DNA from: Diplocarpon mali
Lineage: Eukaryota; Ascomycota; Leotiomycetes; Helotiales; Drepanopezizaceae
Assembly: GCA_024741835.1 (NCBI GenBank)
Contig: JAENRP010000167.1
Coordinates: forward strand, 32,106-96,105
DNA: 64,000 nucleotides
Direction of reading: 5' to 3'
Shown: positions 35,461 through 47,086 of the stretch, one piece after another
Layout of the letters: the number at the start of each line of letters is the position of its first letter
Numbering within the stretch: position 1 is the first letter of the stretch
Notes under the pieces: generated by a model
Told to the model about the DNA's origin: nothing
The model's database searches: none
What the model saw: the letters and a program-made list of their open reading frames with translations, nothing else
Made by a program: the position numbers and the translations under genes

Positions 35461-37496
35461 TCACCAGAGCTTCCATCCTCCAGGAACCAATTTTTGAAAT
35501 GTCCCATGTGGATCATATTCATGACTAACACTCCGAAGTATTTCCACGTTGTCCTCTCCATAGCTTTTGATCGGCTCTTGCGTCTTGTACGCGTAGTTGA
35601 GATATATGAAAGGGTTCAAGTTACAGTTCGAGTCCGCAAGTTCGTCCGCGGCCGCAAAGAAGCCAGACACGGCGCCGAGAACTGCTTCGTGGTCTGTCGT
35701 GAAGTTCCAGCTCGCAGCGACAAGACCGACTTTATTCTGTCAGTTATGTAGTTCACGCAGAGGGGCGGACATGGCACGTACTAACGAGGTTTTCTTCCGA
35801 ATCATCGAGTCCCAGCGGGTTGCCACCAGTCTCCGCGCTCTTGCTTGTGATTGCGGTGACTAGAGGCTGCAAGCTAAAACTCCATAACAGGCCAGCTACA
35901 CCCGTGACTGTTTCTGCGTACTTCTGGTTGAGATCGACGATGGCGGCCAGGGTTTCAAGATCGTTACTCCAGGTGCTGGTGTAGAATAGCTGGTTGTTTG
36001 CGTTGCCGGCCATAGTTGCTACTTCGTTGGTCAAGTCGGCAAGTTGGGTAATTCTCGTTGTATTTGCAACCTGCGGCTGCATAGCCGTTAATTCCTGGAA
36101 GACGGGAGGGTTGACAATAGGTTTGGTGTAAGCGATGGAATTAGAAATGACCCAAGTCTTGGTTGCAGCGATCAAGCTGTATGTATTGATCAGGGCCCCG
36201 TAGACATCATAGCTTTCTTGTCCCGCAAACTTGACGAACGCTGAGAGGCTCTGGTTCTTCACGGAGTAAGGGTAGAAAATGGATCCCCCCCAGACTTTTC
36301 CCTATTTAACGTATCAGTTCTCCGCTCCTCGACATCTTATGAGGCGAGCCTCTCAGGTCATGCTTCATCTGGGCCTGAAATAACTAACCTGGGCGAAGGT
36401 AGCAAGTTCGATACGAGTCACGATACCAAAGTTGTTCGAGCCTCCTTTCAGTGCGAAGAAGAGGTCCGGATTGCTTGTGGAGCTTGCAATGGCCACAAAT
36501 CCATTGTACAGGACGACCTCAAATTCGACGACGTTATCGGCTGTAAACCCATGTTGAGCGGCGAGAAATGAGATGCCGCCTAGCGAAGTATTAGTTATGT
36601 GTCTTTGGAGCGTGGATTAGATTCACGCACCTCCGGTCACAAGTCCACCGACACCGACGGTAGCGGCACGGCCTCCAGGCACGGTCAGGTTTAGAGCATC
36701 GAGCTTTGAATAAACGTCGAGCCACCTTGCTCCGGGGCCTATGGACGTAGTCATTCGGTCGTAATGGACTGTCACTTGTTTGAGGGCCGCCATATCAAAC
36801 TGAATGCCTTGCGAAATTGTTGCCGCTCCTGCCCAGGGTGCTGTAGTAGAACTTGGAGTTAGTATCGTCTCTGTCTGTAGTGATCTCGGGTCCCATGGTT
36901 GACTTCTTAGACGTCAATGGCATCTGAGGGGTAGCGTCGAGCTATAGCCACTACAGCCAGACTGCAAAAGAGAGATAGAGACAGAGAACGCTTACTATGC
37001 CCCCCGCTTCGAATCGCGAACTTGCATTCAAGTCCCATATCTCGGATTTTATCGATCATACCAACAGCTTGAGAAACGTCGGAAGTGCTGTTAGGGGATA
37101 TGACGCACCCGGGGTCGACGCTCCGGGCTTCAGCAGTCCAATACGACGAGGTCGAGCTCTGGTAGACTGTGGAATTCGGGAACGAGACTATCGGTCCGAG
37201 CCAATTTTGGAGAAGGAAACACTTGTTTTACGTTAGCTTGAGAAGGATCTCGTGTGGAAAAGGGGGCTTGTTGTTCTCGGCGAGGTAAAGTCATTGCCAG
37301 CATGAGGAGTACCTACACACGCAGCACCAGAGTTATCATTCGTGTAGGCCCTCGCTTCAAGCACATGGGCTGGTGTGATGGCCTCATCTGATACTCTGCG
37401 TACAGCTTGGGCGGCAGGCAGATACTGGAGGAGAGCAGCAGCTACCAGACAAAAGGACAGCTTCCATTGTCGATGTGTGGTGGATAAGATATACAT
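35461..37496 (-). CDS. Secreted FAD-linked oxidase (berberine bridge enzyme-like)
   Basis: A vanillyl-alcohol-oxidase-fold flavoprotein that uses O2 to oxidise an alcohol, sugar or amine; the substrate is unknown. Exons 37317-37496, 36996-37221, 36631-36840, 36389-36579, 35786-36301 and 35461-35736 give 532 residues. The first 31 residues form a signal peptide (core FCLVAAALLQYLPAAQA). AACC begins the mature domain. RSGGHT at 131-136 supplies the His that attaches FAD covalently in this family, and PGGRAATVGVGGLVTGGG follows. No Cys is seen in that second segment, so bicovalent attachment is unlikely. The BBE substrate-domain end reads YLNYAY ... HEYDPHGTFQKLVPGGWKLW. Intron phases all agree; the donor of intron 1 is taken as GTAGGT to keep frame. 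It stands alone between transposon blocks. Confidence 0.88.
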
Positions 37497-40400
37497 GTTC
37501 GCGGCTGCTCGGAATACTTGGTTAGCTGTTTGCTTCAGAAGTAACTGCTGGTATCACAGGATGCGTACCTGAATGAGCGTATTCCCGACCTTGTTTGGGT
37601 TTGTTGTATCGAAGATGTCCGTCTAGAGAGAGTACCGGAGCCTTTCATATATTTCATACAGTATATCCTATTGTCAAGCTAGCAGTATGGCGCTAGTCAT
37701 CATTGGTCGCAGGCTCCATTTTTCAAGCCTTCTCATCTTATTACAATACTCACTGTGTTCGAAGTATCGGTACTTGCTTGAACGTTGCTGGGGGCACTGG
37801 ATTCCGGTGGATCTCTGCGGGGTCCATATTCAGTAACGCTGTACTACTCGGTTGGACAATGCGAAGTAACTCAATGTAGCGCAAATGAAAAAAAGGTCAT
37901 AGAGGCCGGGGGAATACAGTTTCCGGCTAGATTTGAGTATTCGAGCTTGGAGCTCTTTGAGGGAATTTGAGGACAATGTGACCCCCTTCCCACAACAGTA
38001 TGGGTCTTTCTGAGCCCTATGCAAATCAACAATGGACTTGTAGATAGGAAATGCGAATTTCAAACGTGAATTGGCGGTACGAAAAGAGCGTTGCTATATT
38101 AAATTTGGACGGCAGACGCAGAAACCGACCCCTGAGCTGTATGGGTCCAACCCAGATCAACACATGCCAAGGTGCTTACTTCACTTGAGACATGCTAAAC
38201 CTTCTTCAACAGCATTTCGTCACCAATTATGATTACTTGGTCAAAGGTCAGGATCACAATCCTCCAGTATACCGTTAGATTGCCCTGTTCGAAAGGGCTA
38301 TGCCGAGAACAAGGTCGGACTTCAGGAGGTCAGGCCGTTTGAATCTACAACATTCGTTTTAATAAAAGTGCGTCGGCTTGAGTAGCATAGCGTGTTCATT
38401 TATTGTATTGACTTGGCAATCTTTCTCTCGTCTTACATTCTTCAATGCCCGTATTCGTTTATCCCTATATTCGATATGATCAATTGGTTTACGCCACTCT
38501 GAGTAGCCTCGTTACATATGGCTCCAACTACTAAGAAGTTAAGTTCTCAAAACTGAGGATGATTCCTTTTCACAAGCCGAAAGGGAGCAAAGCAGCGCTC
38601 GTCTGCGCAAGCAGAATAAGACAATTCAAATCGCTGCTAGAGGCCGCTTATGAAGAATGCTGCTTAATCTTAATAAGGTTGTTCTTATCGAATGAGTACC
38701 ATGTAAATACGAAGTGATAATTTCCAGTGTTCCGCGTGTGAGCCAGCCCAGGAACAAGCTAGGATTAATCTCACCGAGCAAGCTTTTGACTAAAGTAAGC
38801 AGCATGTGCAGAAGGGGCTTGACAGTATAAGGACGTCGATTGTTACTATTTCTCGGATATCATGAAACATTATCCTCTGGGCTTCAGTCGCCTAATCTGC
38901 CTGCCGCCTTATACAGCTGCGCCATTACAAAGCGTATATCTTGTAGCCGCAGTAATGGAGCCTCGCGGAAATCAATTCACTATAACACAATCTAACTAAT
39001 GTAAGTGTAACTCGAGGCAGAACTATTCGATAATGACTAAATCCAGCATTGCCATGCGCTGGACACTCTTTATTTGCTATTGATTAAGTCGCAAAACTTA
39101 TATCGTTGGCAGTAATCGAGCCTATTCAAAGACTATTGAAGCTTATAGTAGTAGCTAATTAGTCGACATGGACGCTGCCCTGCTAGTAGTTATTCTTTTC
39201 TCACTCTTTGCGATTCCTATCATACGTAAATATTAGAGAAACATGTCATAGTATGCAACGGCAGGTAGTTTCAGCAGCTGAGGCACAGAGAATAATGCTT
39301 CAGAGAATTCGAGGCCTAAGAAATGATTGACCGTTTGTTTACACCAGGTCTGATACGCATCGCGAGGGCGGTGAAGCTGAGCTAGCCAATAGAATTAGTG
39401 GACGTGAGAAGAATTTCGGCAGAAACAGGGATACTATAAAAACCTTCTGGACATTCTCTTCTCAGCGGAATACTCGGAAAACTTAAACTTATTGAAAAAG
39501 CTGAATGTTACACTTTGGCCTCGATTGAAATCAGCTTGGCTCAAGAGGCTAGTACCTCCTAGTTCAGTTGGCAAAATAGAAGAGCCATCAAAAACCACTC
39601 CGATCTCCCTATGATGGAATGCGAATCGGTGTGAAAACTAGGGAGGAATTAGAGATTATTAGGAGCCAGACTAGAGACTATATGGGTAGTTAGGTAGGGT
39701 AGTAACTAATGCTACTTCTACATTCAAGTCCTTACTGCTACGTTGAAAATCTTGTTTGGTAGTTGGGGTAAATAGTCTATGTTCATTGTCTATGCGCAAT
39801 TCTAGGCGCTCTCGCTAGAGGGTACTAATGATAATCAAGCGATAATGATTCGCCACTTTTCTAGCAAGAAATCAATATGTAAAGCAAATAATTAATATGA
39901 GAGGCTCTTACACTCAAGACCCTAATAAGCCTAGTAAGATGAGGCACTTCTTGCGATCAAAAATTAAGATATTGTACTTTATATTTCAACGCTAGTTAGA
40001 CTTGAGGTCAAATTGCCTTGAAATAAGCCTTTCTCACGATTAGGTACAATACGCTCTTCCTACTTACTTAATCATATAACACTTTGAATAAGGATATAAG
40101 GCCTACTCAGATATACTATACGAACATTTAATTTAATAAGTAACTACCTAATGGATAATTAGACGTACGCTATAGGCTACTACACTATCGATTTTCTCCC
40201 GAGATATTAAATATAATAGGGAGAAAACTCAATACTAATTCTCTATGTCTCCTACGAACCTGTTGACTCTTTAAGAGTCTGCAAAGCCAAGATTGAGTCA
40301 TTTCGAATACGAGATAAATTAATCTGAAGTCGAATAAAGCAAGCACTTTTCAAAAGCTTTAAATAAAAAATCGTATTACCTCTTTTATAAATACCCTGTT

Positions 40401-41225
40401 GCGCCGTGAGGAACCTGAGGCTTTAAGGACCGACTTATGTAATCAGCCCCTGAAGTGGCCATAGGGCAACCCTATTTACAGAGCTCAGATATATAGTTGG
40501 ATTCGAACTTGTAAGCTTCTGCTCACCACCTGGAGATACCCCTAGTTTCACAGCTCGACATACCCTATACTTTCGACCTTTATTTATATGCTTTAGGATC
40601 ATTCAGATTTATACCTATAACCAATTGAAAGGCTTAGTCAAGGATATAAAGGGTAAAAGAAGCCATAATTTATAGTAAGGAGAAGGAGGAAAAGTATATA
40701 CTTTGTAAAAATTATAAAGTCGATAAACGGATTACTATTCAAAATCGCCGCCCACTAGTGAGACGCTTAATATAATTAAATAAGTAGCGGCTATTGGTAT
40801 AGAGAGCGTATCTTGGAATAAAGACATTAAGGCGACTATATTTATTAAGGCACTTTTCAATAACGCACTTGCCTAAAACTAAGAGGGAATCACTACTGAC
40901 TAAGGTAAAGGTCAGACTATTATGTAAGGAAATAGCAATTATAATTATACTAGACCAAATATTAAAGGTGTAAGGAGTTCTATACTACTTTATTCTTACA
41001 TATAAAATTGTGTATAGCGTCTTCTACTGCTACTATATAGTTTAGAACTAAAAGATCATAGTAAATGAAAGGAAAAGAGTACTCTTATCTTTTAGACTTT
41101 GTTATCCCTATATTCAAACTTGATTAAGACTATAAAGGATAGTATAAAAGATAATTTGAAGCTAATTAAATTAATAATAATCGCTTAGGTAAAAAAAAGC
41201 TCAAAAGCGAAATTTTAAAAGCATA
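37497..41225. other. Gene-poor stretch, partly transposon-derived
   Basis: No coding region is supported. 37497-39900 has fairly normal composition without genes. From about 39900 it becomes AT-rich. 40250-41210 shares diverged blocks with 55590-56230 (for example AAGCCAAGATTGAGTCATTTC and ATACCCTATACTTTCGACC), so both are probably relics of one old repeat family. Confidence 0.45.
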
Positions 41226-42433
41226 GGAACTGTTACGGCTATATCACGTGCACGCCAAGGCTATAAGAGGTCACGTGCACGCTAAGGTAGCGAAGTGGCT
41301 ATATCACGTATACGCTAGTAAAGCACCTGTACTTATTCTAAAGGAGCTCTGCTAGAAACTCCCTCCTCTTTATCTATTCTTCTTTATTATATAGCGTACC
41401 TCTAGAGGTAATACAATCGGCGTTATTCAATTACCGTTCCTCTATGCGCTCCAGAGCGAGTGGTAATATACTTATTACTCCGCCAAAGTTGACCTAGTCT
41501 CAAACGGTATGGTATAACCCACCAAGGCTGACCAAGTCTCCACGTGTATATGTATGTATCAGTCCTCCAGTTTGTCACCCGAGTATGAGGAGGGGTAAGA
41601 GGAGCTTCGAAGAGTATGAGGAAGGTCGACGAGTGTGGGTCGACGGGGGGTATAAGAAACTTCGAAGATTTGTTCGTATAAAGAGGGGTTTTCGAGTAGT
41701 CGAGTTATGTTCGAGTATTTCGAAGGGGAGGGAGAGTATTCGAAGAGTGTAGAGAGAGTTGTCGACGAGTAGTCGATGATAGCGAGTGGTATAGAGAGGA
41801 AGTTGTGGAGTGATTGTAGGGGAGGGAGAGAGAGATGGGGAGAGGGAAGTTAATATACTGCTCTAGGCAGCAGCCTACGCTAGTGAAGCGAGGGCATAGT
41901 GAATATTTTTTCTTTTTTTGAATTGAAAGTTGAAGGTGAGTTTCCGTTTGCAAAATGGAGTAGGTAAGGGTCGGAAAAAACGAGCTGATCTCGTATTCGA
42001 AGGTTGTTTTTCCAGCTTTCTCTGAAAACTAGATCAGTAAGATCTAGGCGCTACGTACGGGTTGCTTAAGGCAGTTCGTAGTAGAAGAGTCGAGATCGAG
42101 AGGTCGAGTTGCTCACGGCAGTTCGAAGGGACGATTCTGAAAGGGGTAGATATCAGGCTTCTTAGCGGAGGTTGAATTGATCTTTTCTTATGTTACCACT
42201 CGCTCTAGAGCGTATAGAGGAACGATAACTGAATAAAGCCGACTGTATTACCTCTAGAGGTACGCTATATAATGAAGAAGAAAAGATGAAGAGGAGGGAG
42301 TTTCTAGCAGAGCTCCTCCAGAATAAGTACAGGTGCTTCACTAGCGTGCACGTGATACAGCCACCTCGCTACCTTAGCGTGCACGTGACCTCTTATAGCC
42401 TTGGCGTGCACGTGATACAGCCGTAATAGGAAC
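41226..42433. mobile_element. Inverted-LTR unit with 238-bp terminal inverted repeats and TSD GGAAC
   Basis: Two 238-bp copies of the gypsy-type LTR face each other: 41231-41468 (plus) and 42191-42428 (minus). Both outer ends are the TGTTACGG (U3-type) end. The pentamer GGAAC flanks the whole unit (41226-41230 and 42429-42433), so it integrated as one 1198-bp piece. The arms have identical length and differ mostly by transitions. The 722-bp centre is richer in GC and TCGA/TTCGAAG/GTCGACGAG motifs than its surroundings and shows no pol sequence or convincing coding region. Confidence 0.85.
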
Positions 42434-43523
42434 TAATAATGATCAGAATATTAGAGAATTAGTAAGTGAAATGCTAGACATATACAATATATAGATTGCA
42501 GCTAAAAGAGAATATATAAAATACTAAGGATATTTGATAAAGCGGTATTGCTGAGTATCTACAGTACACGACCTAGAATTACGGATTATTTACCTATGAT
42601 ACGAACCATACTTATTCTACGTAGCCTTCGTTTACACTAGCTTCTAGCTTTCACTTTAGTCTACCTAGGTAAGCATTGGTAGTTGACCACTCAGGAATAG
42701 TGCCTTACTTTTCGCCTCATAAAAGTACAAATGAAGTAACGTGCAATTGGGGGAAGGAGGGGGGCCATTGGAGGGCGAAAGCAGTATACTTGACAGCCAT
42801 AATAAGAATCAACAATTGGTGGAAAAAGGCTGGTTTTTCAAGCAGCCATGTTAAGTTGCAACTCAAACCCCATAAAGAAACCCCTCCATAGGTCCTAGGC
42901 CTCTCTGTATCTTGATTATAAGTTAACCTTTAAATTCTTGTTCATGACAGGCCAAAACTTGGAGTGTTTCATTTCGCGCATAGCTAAGATACTTTGTACA
43001 AAGACAGAAATAATCGACAGGCTCATTGGAAAATAAAAAAGCTCTCTAAAAAGTCGGCAGATCATATTGTCAAATACGTGGTGAGATAAATCTCATGGTC
43101 TGAAACCAACCTAGGTACCTACATCAAGAGTGAGTTCTAGCTACTTGAGAGTAATGGCTTGGATCTAATCGATTCTCTATGAATTCCCGAAACTACTAAG
43201 ACTCTCCAGTCTTGAAGTCGTAGAGATCTAGAGTCCAGAAATCCTGAATAACAAATGGAGAAGAGTTTCATATTGTCCTAATAATTATGATAATTCAGCT
43301 TAGCAATTAGTTTTCAAGAACAAGTATAGATTACAGTCTAAAGATGTCAGCGCAGTGCTAGTATCTGCCATGTAAGCGAAGGCTTCCAAGGCCCTTTCCA
43401 ATACAGAAGTTTGCAGGAGCTTTTTAAAAATAAAAGATACTGGCATTTCGACGCTTTAAAAGAGTGAATTGGTCAAATTCACAAGGTTTTCATTGGGAAA
43501 TATCGTGATTTCAAAAAATTTGT
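42434..43523. other. Non-coding AT-rich stretch
   Basis: No gene recognised. A 71-codon plus-strand frame at 42676-42891 has no family resemblance. Confidence 0.45.
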
Positions 43524-43752
43524 TGTAAGAAGGTTCTCTGATAGTAAACGTAATAGTAAACTAGAAGAGGGCACGAGAAAGTATAAGGTGCAAACGACAA
43601 TGTTAGATGTCTTAAGATCTAAAAGAGCTCTCTAACTAAGAGCTATTTAAGGTAAGTGCCTTCTTAGCACGGCCACTAAGTCATGTGGGAAGTCATATGA
43701 TATGTTATATGATAAATCATATGATAAATATGTGATATGCGTACCTGCAACA
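43524..43752 (-). repeat. Solo LTR, 240-bp family, variant copy
   Basis: 229 bp, TGTAAGAAGGTTC to CCTGCAACA. It carries the longer middle (GGTAAGTGCCTTCTTAGC) also seen in the 45484-45730 copy. Flanking pentamers do not match clearly. Confidence 0.85.
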
Positions 43753-44146
43753 ATTTTCATTGAATGAACTTTAGTACAGCTATGACAAATGAGTTCTTTT
43801 TGAATAGTAAGATGCAATTGAACAGACTATGTAATTTTGTATATTACTTTATCAGTGAATAAAACACTCAAAAATATACATAGTTATGAATATTAAATTG
43901 CAGTTTTTCAATTAATTCTTGAAAACTAGCTGCGAGTTATATAGACACTCTTGGATATCAAAGTTAGAGCAACACAAGGAAAAATGTTGCGTTTTCATTT
44001 TATAACTTCTGAGAATGATTCCATTTCTTACAATTGCATAAGAAAGTTATCAACCATTTGACCCAAACAGGGCCTAAGGGAGCACTTTTGAACCCAGTGT
44101 TGTTGTCTCCATAAGCGAAAACACAGCACCATATTCATGTCCTCAA
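43753..44146. other. Non-coding AT-rich stretch between two solo LTRs
   Basis: Nothing recognisable on either strand. Confidence 0.5.
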
Positions 44147-44389
44147 GATAATGTAGCAAGGAGGTTCTCTGATAGTGAACTTGATAGTAAACTAGAAGAG
44201 GGCACGAAGAAGTATGAGGTGCAAACGACGATGTTAGGTGTCTTGTGTCTTGAGAGCTCTCTAACTACGAGCTATTTAACAAGGGCTGCCACTAAGTCAT
44301 GTGGCAAGTCATATGACACATCATGTGTATGATGTGTCATGTGACAGATCATGTGACAAACACGTGACGGGCATTCCTGCAACAGATAA
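44147..44389 (-). repeat. Solo LTR, 240-bp family, best-preserved copy, TSD GATAA
   Basis: The LTR is 44152-44384 (233 bp), flanked by GATAA on both sides (44147-44151 and 44385-44389). CpA and TpG dinucleotides are intact, including the CATGTGAC series and CACGTGAC near its end. It is therefore the least RIP-affected copy and probably a younger insertion. Confidence 0.92.
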
Positions 44390-45478
44390 TAAGGCTCTTG
44401 CTTCCGTGAATGGCCAGAAGCAAGGGGGCAGACCCTTTTGATCTTTCAAGGAGTTTCTTAAAAGAAATCCCAGGCGTTTTTTCTTTTGATATTACCTTGT
44501 CTTATAGCAAAAATCAAGGTTGAGCTGTGATATAATTGCCGCTGCTTCCAAGGCACCACAACTAACAATTAAATTCTTTACAATGAATCTGAGTCTGATT
44601 AAGAATTCTGCTTATTGATTATTTTATTTGGTTATTCTAGAACTCGCTCTAGAAACATATCTCAGGCTTTCAGCGATAAAACTTGCTTTCATCTTAAACT
44701 AAAGTTATTATTTAATAGCCTATATTTGTCTCAATTGCAAACTCCACAATATAGGACTTTTATATTATAAGCAGGCGCAATGTAATGGGTAAACAAAGGA
44801 AAATATTTTAAACTAATGCGTTAATATCTCTCCTAGGAGCAAAACAAGACAGAGACAGCAACAGTCCAGTATACAGATAATATCTAATCTTTGCTCAGAA
44901 TAGGAATTCTATTCATCATTACAAATCTAGAGCAAAATGATATGTGAATTCCTACATTTAAAAAATCTCCATGCCTGCTAAGGTGGACTTGGGTAAAAGG
45001 GCTCTGGAACTACTATCATTAGATCATCTCTACAAGATTACCTGGCATAGCCAAAACTAGAAAGACCTCAAATAGTGAATAAAGTAATACTGATCATAGG
45101 TAAATCTCCAGCTTCTGTATTTTCTTCTTTCATAAGACTTCCCAAATAACTGTAATTACTAACTATACCAAGGTTAGTTTCTAGCCCAGTATATCTTTTC
45201 CATTATATTTACAATCAGGCGAATTTGGATCTGCATTACATGCATACAGCCAATGTTACCAAATTTGAATTTTCTTTCGCCCTCTTGTTTTTGACCGCTT
45301 GATTTGCCATATATGCAATCATCCTTGACTCCACGAACCGGCCAAGCCAGGAGCTTCTAGAATATTTCCTCTGCCCATAAAAACTACCAGAGGTACAAAG
45401 TTTTCAGCGACAACAGCTTCTATCTGTAAGTATATAAGTTCGATTCGCTGTTAATTAGAATTTCTCTACATTTCTATA
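44390..45478. other. Non-coding AT-rich stretch between solo LTRs
   Basis: No gene recognised on either strand. Confidence 0.5.
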
Positions 45479-45735
45479 GATGTTGTTGCAGGTATGCCCG
45501 TCACATGTTTGTCACATGATCTGTCACATAACACATCATACACATGATATGTCATATGACTTGCCACTTGACTTAGCGGCTTCGCTAAGAAGCCCGCTTA
45601 CCTTAAATAGCTCTTAGTTAGAGAGCTCTCATAAATCAAGACATCTACCATCGTCGTTTGCACCTCATACTTCTTCGTGCCCTCTTCTAGTTAACTATTA
45701 AGTTTACTATCAGAGAACCTCCTTGCTACAGATGT
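45479..45735 (+). repeat. Solo LTR, 240-bp family, long variant, TSD GATGT
   Basis: The LTR is 45484-45730 (247 bp), TGTTGCAGG to CTTGCTACA, flanked by GATGT (45479-45483 and 45731-45735). It is in the opposite orientation to the other copies. Its middle is longer, with a GCGGCTTCGCTAAGAAGCCCGC hairpin-like stretch. It is little affected by RIP. Confidence 0.92.
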
Positions 45736-47086
45736 TAAAGGCCTCCCTTTTTACCCATCTTACATAGTCAACAATGGACAAGTACAGACTCAGATATGCT
45801 GGTATGCTTATTATTACTTTCTATGTCTGCGAATATAGCGACTGTGTAATTATTAATTAGTTATCCAGTTTCATGCGCTGAGCTTGCTGTTAAATATGAG
45901 TCTCCTTGACAGCAAAGTGCCACTGACTATGTCAAGTGTTGTGTAGCAACTAGCAAAATATAGCACTGTCTCTCGTCCGCCCAGATAATTAGTGCGCTTG
46001 ATATCTCAACGAACCTGGCTAGTAAAAGATAGCTCTGATTAGGGCGACAATATGTCCTAATGTGTGTCTCACCAATAATGGCTACTCCTTGGAAAGTTCT
46101 TTGAATAGCAAAATCTCTCGTGAATAAAATCGGCCACTGGATGTGTTGTCTGACTCTCCAAAATTATCCTCATCTTGGCCATCATTCGCGTAGTAGTTAC
46201 GAGCATATCAGGCACAAATTCAGAGACTTTATGGCTCGCTCTATATTTTACGATTGAGACGGTGCTGCCGCGGTCATGGTTTGCCTGACCTCTTTCAAGT
46301 CCTTCCCGAGGAAAGTTGAAAAGTCTAGTACTGGTTATAGAAGCTAGCAAAACGAGAGAAGTTTATAATAGCACGAAAGAGGCCGCTGAAGGCTGAATAG
46401 GCAAGTACAGATCCTACTTGGTGATTTGCCCTCGAGCGATCCCTTGAAATGTTTAAAGGAAGGTCTTTTGGGCACTAGTGAGAGATAAAGGACGGGCAAT
46501 GATTCAAAAGAAATTCATTACGCTGATAAACGCCTCAATCATGCCAGCTGCTATGATACTCGCGGCAACATTGTCTTGCATGGGATTTTCTCAATGCTGG
46601 TTGATTTCAAAAAAGTTACCGAATTGAAATTTTTCAAGATGAGCTTTAGTGGTGCTTGTACTCAGAAACCGTAATATCCACAAATCTTGAGGCAGACTTA
46701 GATAATTTATAGGATAAGATGAAATTATAGGTAGGAATTTAAGTTAGTAGAGATGTAAGCTAAGCCTTGGTATTAAGCGATTGACTGCTGAGCTCGAGCC
46801 CTGATTGTTATTGTCCGAAGCCCTTTAGCGAGCCCCTGAGACAACAGCAGACCATTTCCATCGCTAGCCATTAAGGATCTTTATTTCGCGATACTATTAC
46901 TGGTCCTCATTTTTGAGTAAACAACTTCGCTTGCTTTCACGTCAGGCTTGTGATTGGGTGCCTACACACCCTTGTGTGGCGAAAAGCCACAACATTCAGC
47001 CGCAACATTCTCACCCAACTTCAACGTGAGTCTTCGTCCTGACTTTTTCTATCAACAACATAAACTCCAGTCTTCTTACTAAAGAT
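45736..47086. other. Intergenic upstream of the first HET gene
   Basis: A 93-codon minus-strand frame at 46069-46350 has balanced, coding-like composition (for example SKVSEFVPDMLV-type residues) but no family I recognise; it may be a gene remnant. The rest is probably the HET promoter and leader. Confidence 0.35.

Noticed and set aside
6946..37496. Secondary-metabolite cluster built on the OYE, MFS and FAD-oxidase genes
   Set aside because: They are separated by up to 16 kb of retrotransposons and housekeeping genes, and no synthase, cyclase or pathway regulator is present.
40490..40520. tRNA-like T-arm (GGATTCGAACT) in AT-rich DNA
   Set aside because: The flanking bases do not pair into a T-stem and no acceptor or anticodon arm follows, so it is not a tRNA gene.
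43519..43757. Target-site duplication for the solo LTR at 43524-43752
   Set aside because: Flanks TTTGT and ATTTT do not match; only the T-rich character is shared.
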